From an uncultured Clostridium sp. (GTDB taxonomy: Bacteria > Bacillota > Clostridia > TANB77 > CAG-508): a stretch of 5,436 bases of DNA. Shown piece after piece: positions 1-5,436 of the stretch. The DNA is taken from NCBI GenBank assembly GCA_900556865.1, contig USQS01000062.1, positions 1 through 5,436 of the forward strand. Direction: 5' to 3'. A model generated the notes under the pieces. That model was not told where the DNA came from and did no database searches. It worked only from the letters and a program-made list of their open reading frames with translations. The translations under genes and the position numbers were made by a program. Every line of letters starts with the position of its first letter. Positions within the stretch are counted from its first letter, which is position 1.

Positions 1-2
1 AG

Positions 3-1436
3 GCAACAGATGACAGAATAGATAAAAACAAAAAAATTAATGTTAAATCTTTAATTTTTAATAAAAAAGTTTTTAATCAAGGTCCTAAAATTGTTGTAAT
101 AGGTGGAGGAAGTGGGTTAAACACTACTCTTGAAGGTTTGAAAAAACATACAGACAATATAACAGCAATAGTTACAGTATCAGATTATGGTGAAAATTTT
201 GGGAAAGATAATAAAGAACTTCATTATACTCAACTAGAAGATATAAAAGAAGCTATTTCAGCTTTAGCAAATTCTGAAAAAAGTAAAATGAAAGAACTCT
301 TGGATTATAGATTCAAAAATGGCACATTAAAAGGTGCAGCCTTTTCAGATTTATATTTTTATGCAATGAATGATATATATAATTCAGAAGCAGAAGCTAT
401 AAAAGCAAGTAATGATATTTTTAAAATAAGTGGTAAAGTTTTACCTGTAACAAAAGATAAAATGCAAATCTGTGCAGAACTTGAAAACGGATATTTAATA
501 GAAGAAAAATCAAAAATTGCAGAAACTGTATATGATAAGCTTACTAAAATAAACAGAGTTTATCTAAAACCAAGTAATTTAAGGGCTTTACCAGAGGTAA
601 TTAAGGCAATAGAAGAAGCAGATGGAATTATTATTGGTCCAGGAAGTTTATATACAAATATTATTCCAAATTTATTAGTAAATGGAGTAATAAAAGCAAT
701 AAAAGAGTCAAAAGCAATAAAATTATATGCATGTAGTATAATGACCGAACCAGGTCAAACAGACAATTATTCTGTTGCAGATTATATAAATACAATTGTA
801 TCGCACTGTGGAGAAGGAGTTATAGATTATTGCTTATATGATACAGGAGAAGTTGTGCCAGAATATATTAAAAAATATAATTTAGATGGAGCCGAACTTG
901 TAGAGCAAGATTTAACAGGAATAAAAGACAAAAAAATTAAATTCTTAAAAGAAAATATGGCAATAATAAAAGATGGTTTTATAAGACATAATTCAATGTT
1001 AATAGCAGATACAATGATAGAACTAATTTGTGATGATTTAAAATTTAAAGATAAACAAAATGACCCAGAATATATTATGATGGATTCAAAACTTAAAGCA
1101 GATAAAGCAATTAAAAGACAAATGAAAAAAAGTGTTAAAAAGAAAAGTGAAGATGTAAAAAATAAAAAGAAAAATAGCAAGAGTAAATTTTCTGCAAAAT
1201 ATAGTGAAAGAATAGATTCCATAAAATATGCAGATGAAAGAGCTCAAAGAAGAAAAAAAGCAAAAATGAGCAAAAAAAAGCAAGAGACAAAAAAACAAGA
1301 AGATTTTTCTAAAGAATTAGAATTATTATTAAAATATGGTAATAATAATAAAAATGAAGAAGAAATTATTAGACCATCTGACTATGAGAAAATAAGACAA
1401 GAAAGAATTAGAAAATTTAACAAAGATAAAAAATAA
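3..1436 (+). CDS. yvcK: YvcK/CofD-family UDP-sugar-binding-like protein, 5' partial, divergent
   Basis: The gene is cut by the left edge: the frame is open from position 3 and holds no ATG, GTG or TTG before a TTG at 138, which lies inside the conserved fold and is not the start. The visible part is 477 residues. Family signatures seen are the nucleotide-binding strand-loop KIVVIGGGSGL (87-119), AIVTVSDYG, LLDYRF, the segment SGKVLPVT, KINRVYLKPS, GPGSLYT (636-656), IPNLLVN, SIMTEPGQTD and IRH (981-989). Known family members bind UDP-GlcNAc-type sugars and support growth on gluconeogenic carbon and cell-wall synthesis in the cytoplasm. Three normally conserved pocket motifs are altered: DDGGSSG reads DYGENFG, GDIRN reads EDIKE, and GHSxGN reads GAAFSD. 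Residues 364-477 form a Lys/Arg-rich tail (32 Lys and 9 Arg of 114) that the B. subtilis protein lacks. The usual neighbours rapZ and whiA are not seen; whiA is clearly not directly downstream. Family assignment is secure, conserved ligand binding is doubtful. Confidence 0.86.
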   Translation, partial: ATDDRIDKNKKINVKSLIFNKKVFNQGPKIVVIGGGSGLNTTLEGLKKHTDNITAIVTVSDYGENFGKDNKELHYTQLEDIKEAISALANSEKSKMKELLDYRFKNGTLKGAAFSDLYFYAMNDIYNSEAEAIKASNDIFKISGKVLPVTKDKMQICAELENGYLIEEKSKIAETVYDKLTKINRVYLKPSNLRALPEVIKAIEEADGIIIGPGSLYTNIIPNLLVNGVIKAIKESKAIKLYACSIMTEPGQTDNYSVADYINTIVSHCGEGVIDYCLYDTGEVVPEYIKKYNLDGAELVEQDLTGIKDKKIKFLKENMAIIKDGFIRHNSMLIADTMIELICDDLKFKDKQNDPEYIMMDSKLKADKAIKRQMKKSVKKKSEDVKNKKKNSKSKFSAKYSERIDSIKYADERAQRRKKAKMSKKKQETKKQEDFSKELELLLKYGNNNKNEEEIIRPSDYEKIRQERIRKFNKDKK

Positions 1437-1444
1437 AGAAAGTT

Positions 1445-1449
1445 GAGGG
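1445..1449 (+). promoter_or_regulatory. Shine-Dalgarno site of the debranching enzyme gene
   Basis: GAGGG sits 7 nt before the ATG at 1457, in the 20-nt gap after the yvcK stop. It supports that ATG as the start and suggests translation from a shared transcript with yvcK, since no terminator or promoter fits into the gap. Confidence 0.8.
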
Positions 1450-1456
1450 TATACAG

Positions 1457-3514
1457 ATGAAATTTAAAAAGAAAGACATAGAATTAAAAGACATAGAATT
1501 AGAAGAATGTTTAAAAAGAGAATGGATTATAACAAATGGAATAGGAGGATATAGTTCCTCTACAATAATAGGTGCAAATACAAGGAGATACCATGGCCTT
1601 CTTGTTGCACCTCTTACACCACCTGCAAGAAGAAGAGTGATTTTGTCTAAATTAGATGAAAGCATAATAATTGGAGATGAAAAACATGATTTATATACAA
1701 ATGTATGTAAAAATTATATATCACAAGGTTTTAAGTATTTAGAAACATTTCAAAAAGATATTCTACCAATTTTTAGATATAAAATAGGAGATGTTCAAAT
1801 AGTAAAAACAATTTGTATGGTGCATGAAAGTAACACAGTACAAGTGTATTATAAAGTTAGAAATGGAAGCCAACATTCTAAATTGCAGTTGGCACCTGTA
1901 CTTAATTTTAGAGATTTTCATGAAATGAATACAAACCATAATTTTGAACTTAAACAAGAGGTTAAATCTAACAAAATTAAATTAGTAATAGATAATAATA
2001 TAGCTCATCCGGTATATATGAAAATTTCAGAAGGAAATTATATAGAGCATTTTAACGACATATTTTATAATATGTTTTATATTGAAGAAGAGAAAAGAGG
2101 CTTTTTCCCTGAAGAAAATCATGTTGTAAGTGGTGTTTTTGAAATTGAAATTGAACCAAATGAAGAAAAAGATATTTGTTTTTTATGTTCTATGGAAGAA
2201 AATATTGATGAATTAAATTATAAAGAGGTAATTAACAATGAAATTGTAAGAATAAATAATATTTATAATGATTCTTTATTAATAGATAATGGAAAAGAAA
2301 AGAAGACAAAAGAAGAATTAGAAAAAGATGAATTAGTAAGAACCTTTTTAAGGGCAACAGATAATTTTGTAGTGTATAGACCTACATTTGGTTTACATAC
2401 ATTAATTGCAGGTTACCCATGGTTTTTAGATTGGGGAAGAGATACATTAATTTCTTTTGAAGGAACTTTATTAATACCAAAAAGGTTTGAAATTGCAAAA
2501 GAGATATTACTAACATGTACAAGGGATATAAAATATGGATTGCTACCAAATGGATATTCTGAAATAGATAATAGCCCTCTATATAACAGTGTAGACAGTG
2601 GCTTGCTATTATTTGAGCAAGTTCAAAAGTATTTAAATTATACAGAAGATTATAAGTTTATTAAAGAAAATATTTATCCAAAATTAAAAATTATAATAGC
2701 AAATTATATAAAAGGAATTGATTTAGATAATAACAACATACATCTAGAAGAAGATGGGCTAATTTCTTCTGGAACTATAAATACACAAAATACCTGGATG
2801 GATGCAAAATACGGAGATTTTGCTTTTACACCAAGAAATGGTAAAGTGGTTGAAATAAATGCACTTTGGTATAATGCATTAAAAATCATGGAAAAGCTTG
2901 CAATAAAATGTGTAAAAGTTGGAAAGAAAATTGAAAGTAAAAAATATGCAGAACTTGCAGAAAAATGTAAAAAGTCATTTAATAGAGAATTTTATAATTC
3001 AAGAAGAAAATGTTTATATGATGTTATTGGAGACAGCAAAATAAGACCAAACCAGCTTTTTGCATTATCACTTACTTATCCCGTTGTAGAGCCAGACTCT
3101 GAAATGGCAAAAAATATAATTTCAGTAGTACAGAAAAAACTTTTAAATAATTACGGACTAAAATCTCTTGCAAAAGGCGAAAAAAACTATGTGGATATTT
3201 ATGAAGGAGATAGCTTTAGAAGAGATATGAGCTATCATCAAGGAATTACATGGCCTTGGCTTTTAGGATTATATTATAATGCTTTAAAAAACATGAGAGA
3301 ATATGAAAAAGATAAAGCAAAAAAACAAGAGCTGGAATTAAAAATATTAGAATTTAAGAATAAAGTAAAAAAAGTATTCACAAAAGAAATTAACGAAACA
3401 TCATGTATAGGTTCAATTTCAGAATTATATGATTCAAAAGCACCTAATCTACCAAAAGGAGCTTTTGCGCAAGCTTGGAGTGTGGCAGAAATATTTAGAA
3501 TTATTTTAAGATAG
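1457..3514 (+). CDS. Glycogen debranching enzyme, amylo-alpha-1,6-glucosidase (GH133 type)
   Basis: A cytoplasmic enzyme of 685 residues that should hydrolyse alpha-1,6 branch glucose in glycogen or related glucans. The N-terminal domain (GDE_N, about 20-265) opens with EWIITNGIGGYSSST and NTRRYHGLLVAP (residues 41-52). A charged Lys/Glu linker (about 279-293) leads to the C-terminal (alpha/alpha)6 barrel (GDE_C, about 295-685). That barrel holds YPWFLDWGRDT (DWGRD at 325-329), TWMDAK (446-451), TPRNGKVVEINALWYNAL, RPNQLFALSL, RRDMSYHQGITWPWLLG (588-604) and SELYD with AQAWSVAEI near the C-terminus. By analogy with eukaryotic debranching enzyme, D449 and E656 are my best candidates for the catalytic acid/base pair. 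There is no separate glucanotransferase domain, as expected for bacterial members, and the length fits the family. It lies 20 nt after yvcK and abuts holA. A perfect in-frame 15-bp tandem duplication lies near the N-terminus. Confidence 0.95.
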   Translation: MKFKKKDIELKDIELEECLKREWIITNGIGGYSSSTIIGANTRRYHGLLVAPLTPPARRRVILSKLDESIIIGDEKHDLYTNVCKNYISQGFKYLETFQKDILPIFRYKIGDVQIVKTICMVHESNTVQVYYKVRNGSQHSKLQLAPVLNFRDFHEMNTNHNFELKQEVKSNKIKLVIDNNIAHPVYMKISEGNYIEHFNDIFYNMFYIEEEKRGFFPEENHVVSGVFEIEIEPNEEKDICFLCSMEENIDELNYKEVINNEIVRINNIYNDSLLIDNGKEKKTKEELEKDELVRTFLRATDNFVVYRPTFGLHTLIAGYPWFLDWGRDTLISFEGTLLIPKRFEIAKEILLTCTRDIKYGLLPNGYSEIDNSPLYNSVDSGLLLFEQVQKYLNYTEDYKFIKENIYPKLKIIIANYIKGIDLDNNNIHLEEDGLISSGTINTQNTWMDAKYGDFAFTPRNGKVVEINALWYNALKIMEKLAIKCVKVGKKIESKKYAELAEKCKKSFNREFYNSRRKCLYDVIGDSKIRPNQLFALSLTYPVVEPDSEMAKNIISVVQKKLLNNYGLKSLAKGEKNYVDIYEGDSFRRDMSYHQGITWPWLLGLYYNALKNMREYEKDKAKKQELELKILEFKNKVKKVFTKEINETSCIGSISELYDSKAPNLPKGAFAQAWSVAEIFRIILR
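1472..1501 (+). repeat. Perfect 2 x 15-bp in-frame tandem repeat
   Basis: The unit AAAGACATAGAATTA occurs twice back to back (1472-1486 and 1487-1501), encoding KDIEL twice as residues 6-15 of the debranching enzyme. The copies are identical at nucleotide level, including the codons. The repeat lies before the conserved GDE_N core, so a copy gain or loss would keep the frame and probably be tolerated. Confidence 0.9.
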
Positions 3515-3516
3515 AT

Positions 3517-3521
3517 GGAGG
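3517..3521 (+). promoter_or_regulatory. Shine-Dalgarno site that decides the holA start
   Basis: A perfect GGAGG lies 8 nt before the TTG at 3530, which is optimal spacing. It overlaps the alternative ATG at 3515-3517, and nothing comparable lies upstream of that ATG, where the sequence is TTTTAAGATAG. The site begins 3 nt after the debranching enzyme stop codon, so translational coupling between the two genes is likely. Confidence 0.75.
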
Positions 3522-3529
3522 CAAAATAT

Positions 3530-4549
3530 TTGAAAGTAGAGGAATTAGAAAAAGAACTAAAACAGGGAAAATTGGATTCATTATATTTATTATATGGAGA
3601 TGAAAAATTTTTACTTGAAAAAGTTTTAAAAAAAATTCATAGTTTATTTGGCAAAACTATAAATGGCATTAATTATATAACAATAGATGAAACAAATGTT
3701 AATTCAATTATTTCAAATATAGAAACACCATGCTTTGGCTTTGAAAAAAAGCTCATAGTTGCTAAAAATACAGGACTATTTAAAAAAGATACAAAAGGAA
3801 AAGCAAAAAAAAATGATAATACTATAAAAGCAAAATTAAATGAATATCTAAATAATAATTTTAATGATATAAAAGATTTTAATATTTTGGTATTTGTAGA
3901 AAATGAAATTGAAAAGTCGGATTTAGCAAAGTTTATTGAAAAAAATGGAATCATTTGTAATTTTGAATTTCAAAAGGCAAACCAGTTACAAGCAAGAATT
4001 AAAGCTATAACAAATGCTTATAAAGTAAATATAGATAATCCTACTTTAATATATTTTATAGAATGTTGTGGTACATCAATGCAAGAATTAATTAATGAAA
4101 TTAGAAAGTTGATAGAATATGTTGGAGTCAATGGAACAATTACAAAACAAGATATAGATAATCTTTCAATAAAAAAAATAGAAAGTGTTATATTTGACTT
4201 AACAGATAGTTTAGGAAAGAAGAATGTGAAAAATGCAATTGATGTTTTAAGAAATTTAATACTTGCAAAAGAACCCATTCAAAAGATATTAATAACATTA
4301 TATAATCATTTTAAAAAATTGTATTTAGTAAAGTTGGCATTAAAGAACAATAAAGATATAGTTTACTCATTAGATTTAAAACCAAACCAAATGTTTTTGG
4401 TTAATAAATATAAAATGCAAGCTGGTTATTTTAAAATAGAAGAAATCCGAACTATTTTACAAAAATTAAGCAATTTAGATTATGAATATAAAATTGGTTT
4501 AATTGATTTAGAAACAGGATTTGAAGCAATTTTATGTGCATATATTTAA
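3530..4549 (+). CDS. holA: DNA polymerase III subunit delta
   Basis: The delta subunit of the clamp-loader complex, which opens the beta sliding clamp during replication; B. subtilis YqeN is the matching protein. From the TTG at 3530 it is 339 residues, typical for the family; starting at the ATG at 3515 would add five residues. Visible signatures are LYLLYGDEKFLLE (18-30) in the N-terminal domain, CFGFEKKLIVAKN (68-80) at the strand that follows the clamp-contacting region, CGTSMQELINEIRKL in the middle domain, and a C-terminal collar segment with EPIQKILITLYNHFKKLYL and LDYEYKIGLIDLE. As expected for delta, no Walker A motif is present. A Lys-rich stretch (FKKDTKGKAKKND) follows the N-terminal domain. 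It follows the debranching gene almost without a gap and is probably co-transcribed. The usual downstream partner rpsT is absent; sleB lies there instead. Confidence 0.93.
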   Translation: MKVEELEKELKQGKLDSLYLLYGDEKFLLEKVLKKIHSLFGKTINGINYITIDETNVNSIISNIETPCFGFEKKLIVAKNTGLFKKDTKGKAKKNDNTIKAKLNEYLNNNFNDIKDFNILVFVENEIEKSDLAKFIEKNGIICNFEFQKANQLQARIKAITNAYKVNIDNPTLIYFIECCGTSMQELINEIRKLIEYVGVNGTITKQDIDNLSIKKIESVIFDLTDSLGKKNVKNAIDVLRNLILAKEPIQKILITLYNHFKKLYLVKLALKNNKDIVYSLDLKPNQMFLVNKYKMQAGYFKIEEIRTILQKLSNLDYEYKIGLIDLETGFEAILCAYI

Positions 4550-4626
4550 AGTATTTTTCAAATTATTGTATAAAAAACCTTTTTTGGATAAAAATAAATA
4601 TTAGATTTAATTTTATTTTATTTAAA

Positions 4627-4631
4627 AGAGG
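4627..4631 (+). promoter_or_regulatory. Shine-Dalgarno site of sleB
   Basis: AGAGG lies 7 nt before the ATG at 4639. It argues for that start over an in-frame ATG at 4534 that overlaps the end of holA and would add 35 residues unrelated to SleB proteins ahead of the signal segment. Confidence 0.75.
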
Positions 4632-4638
4632 TTTTATT

Positions 4639-5334
4639 ATGAGAGAAAAAATTGTAAATCATAGAATATCGGTTTTTTTATTTATATTGTTTCTAGTTAT
4701 AGTGCTTGTTGTACTAGGACTTTCAAAGTATAATGAAGTTGAGGCTTTATCTAAATATGGTTCTAGAGGTAATGAGGTCAGTCAGATTCAAGAAAAGCTT
4801 AAAAGATGGGGGTATTATAATGGTTCTATAGATGGTATTTATGGAAGCAAAACATTATCTGCCGTAAAAGCATTTCAAAGAAAGAATGGCTTAACAGTAG
4901 ATGGAATTGCAGGACAAAAAACATTAAGTGCAATGGGAATAAATAGTTCATCATCAGGCTCAAATGCCGGAAATAATACAAATTCCAATGATGTAAATTT
5001 ACTTGCAAGAGTTATTTATGGAGAAGCAAGAGGTGAGCCATATACGGGGCAGGTTGCTGTTGGAGCAGTAATAATGAATAGAGTAAAACATAATTCTTTT
5101 CCAAATACTTTAGCGTCTGTTATTTATCAATCTGGAGCTTTTGATGCCGTTGCAGATGGTCAAGTTAATTTATCACCAGATAGTACAGCTAAAAAGGCTG
5201 CACAAGATGCCATTAATGGTTGGGACCCATCATATGGAGCTATTTATTATTTTAATCCATCAACAGCTACAAACAAATGGATTTGGTCAAGACCATTAAC
5301 GGTCGTAATTGGAAAACACAGATTTTGTAAATAA
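4639..5334 (+). CDS. sleB: Spore cortex-lytic enzyme SleB (peptidoglycan lytic transglycosylase)
   Basis: A 231-residue exported enzyme expected to degrade the muramic-lactam-containing spore cortex during germination. A short basic N-terminus is followed by a hydrophobic stretch (about 10-28) and a possible signal-peptidase site after VEA (34-36). Next come a PG_binding_1 repeat (about 41-99; GNEVSQIQEKL, GYYNGSIDGIYG, VKAFQRKNGLTVDGIAG), a short Ser/Asn/Gly linker (about 102-118) and the Hydrolase_2 catalytic domain (about 120-230). The domain shows ARVIYGEARGEPYTGQVAVG, where E129 (codon 5023) is the expected catalytic Glu, plus IMNRVKHNSFPNT, GAFDAVADGQ, NGWDPSYGAIYYFNPSTA, WIWSRP and a terminal IGKHRFC. 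It is shorter than B. subtilis SleB (about 305 residues), mainly because of the shorter linker. No ypeB partner follows; a terminator and a tRNA do. In Bacillus such genes are read by the forespore factor sigma-G, but the 89-bp upstream gap shows no clear match. Confidence 0.95.
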   Translation: MREKIVNHRISVFLFILFLVIVLVVLGLSKYNEVEALSKYGSRGNEVSQIQEKLKRWGYYNGSIDGIYGSKTLSAVKAFQRKNGLTVDGIAGQKTLSAMGINSSSSGSNAGNNTNSNDVNLLARVIYGEARGEPYTGQVAVGAVIMNRVKHNSFPNTLASVIYQSGAFDAVADGQVNLSPDSTAKKAAQDAINGWDPSYGAIYYFNPSTATNKWIWSRPLTVVIGKHRFCK

Positions 5335-5360
5335 AAAACTCTTGCAATAAGAGTTTTTTT
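5333..5360 (+). terminator. Intrinsic terminator after sleB
   Basis: An 11-bp perfect stem (5333-5343 with 5349-5359) has a 5-nt loop GCAAT. Its core is CTCTT/AAGAG, and an A-run before it and a T-run after it extend the stem. The left arm begins inside the sleB TAA codon. The symmetric A and T tracts mean it could also stop transcription arriving on the minus strand. Confidence 0.88.
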
Positions 5361-5370
5361 GTTATATAAT
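5342..5370 (+). promoter_or_regulatory. Putative sigma-A-type promoter for tRNA-Gln
   Basis: TTGCAA at 5342-5347 (4 of 6 to TTGACA) and a perfect TATAAT at 5365-5370 are 17 bp apart, the ideal spacing. Transcription would begin near 5377, about 40 nt before the tRNA. The -35 element lies in the terminator loop and the -10 element in the left arm of the 15-bp inverted repeat. In such A+T-rich DNA a chance match is possible. Confidence 0.5.
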
Positions 5371-5396
5371 AAAGTCAATGAACTTTATTATATAAC
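5361..5396. repeat. Perfect 15-bp inverted repeat with 6-nt spacer
   Basis: GTTATATAATAAAGT (5361-5375) is exactly complementary to 5382-5396, with CAATGA between. It starts directly after the terminator T-run. No T-tract follows it, so it is not a standard second terminator on the plus strand. It could be an operator-like palindrome, an RNA hairpin for read-through transcripts, or a cruciform-prone site. Its role is unknown. Confidence 0.85.
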
Positions 5397-5416
5397 ATTA
5401 CATTATACTTTTATAT

Positions 5417-5436
5417 TGGGGTATCGCCAAGCGGTA
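5417..5436 (+). tRNA. tRNA-Gln, 5' partial (cut by window edge)
   Basis: The last 20 nt match the 5' end of bacterial glutamine tRNAs: acceptor strand TGGGGTA, then T8 and C9, the D-stem GCC, and a D-loop beginning AAGCGGTA with A14 and the G18-G19 pair. U at position 1 with this acceptor sequence is characteristic of tRNA-Gln. The anticodon lies outside the window, so the identity rests on similarity of the 5' third only. It may be the first gene of a tRNA cluster. Confidence 0.85.

Noticed and set aside
827..1298. Minus-strand open frames rich in Phe, Leu and Ser opposite the yvcK 3' part
   Set aside because: They mirror the Lys/Glu-rich plus-strand coding sequence; the Phe/Leu runs are complements of A-rich codons, and there is no recognisable domain or ribosome site.
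4538..4565. Possible sigma-G promoter before sleB (GCATA at 4538-4542, CAAATTA at 4559-4565)
   Set aside because: The spacer is 16 bp, shorter than usual, the -10 element matches only in part, and A+T-rich DNA gives such matches by chance.
4571..4590. AAAAAACC followed by TTTTTTGG as a terminator between holA and sleB
   Set aside because: The arms do not form a stable stem with a proper loop, so no terminator is called in this gap.
4584..4611. Possible sigma-A promoter before sleB (TTGGAT, 16 bp, TTTAAT)
   Set aside because: The -35 element matches only 3 of 6 positions and the -10 lies in a T/A-rich run, so it cannot be told from background.
4534..4638. Longer sleB start at ATG 4534 overlapping the end of holA
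   Set aside because: The added 35 residues do not resemble SleB, there is no good ribosome site, and ATG 4639 has AGAGG at 7 nt followed by a proper signal segment.
1..5436. Mobile element, CRISPR array, toxin-antitoxin or defence system
   Set aside because: No transposase or integrase-like protein, no spaced repeats and no defence domains are visible; the genes are core metabolic, replication and sporulation functions.

Overview
The window is very A+T-rich by eye, uses the standard genetic code (TGG for Trp; stops TAA and TAG) and has purine-rich Shine-Dalgarno sites of the GGAGG type. It carries a spore-cortex hydrolase gene (sleB) and a YvcK-family gene. Together these point to a low-GC, endospore-forming Bacillota, most likely a Clostridia member. 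Species cannot be named from this sequence alone.

Layout, all on the + strand. (1) Positions 3-1436: the 3' part of a YvcK/CofD-family gene. The reading frame is open to the left edge, so the true start lies outside the window. The protein keeps the family fold signatures but has lost several pocket motifs, and it carries a long lysine-rich C-terminal tail. (2) 1457-3514: a complete bacterial-type glycogen debranching enzyme (amylo-alpha-1,6-glucosidase, GH133 type). (3) 3530-4549: holA, the DNA polymerase III delta subunit. A TTG start at 3530 with a perfect GGAGG fits better than the ATG at 3515. (4) 4639-5334: sleB, a spore cortex-lytic enzyme with signal/anchor segment, peptidoglycan-binding domain and Hydrolase_2 domain. 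(5) 5333-5360: an intrinsic terminator overlapping the sleB stop codon, followed by a perfect 15-bp inverted repeat (5361-5396). (6) 5417-5436: the first 20 nt of a tRNA-Gln gene, cut by the right edge.

The first three genes are separated by 20 and about 15 nt and look co-transcribed. sleB follows after 97 nt, with no terminator visible before it, so it may be read from the same transcript, from its own promoter, or both. The YvcK and debranching genes both relate to carbon and envelope metabolism, since YvcK proteins bind UDP-sugars and influence growth on gluconeogenic carbon. holA is replication housekeeping and sleB acts in germination, so the cluster is mostly a positional string of core genes, not a single pathway. 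No mobile element, CRISPR array or defence system is visible. I did not find a convincing undescribed system; the most notable points are the divergent YvcK, the holA start, and the compact terminator/promoter/palindrome region before the tRNA.
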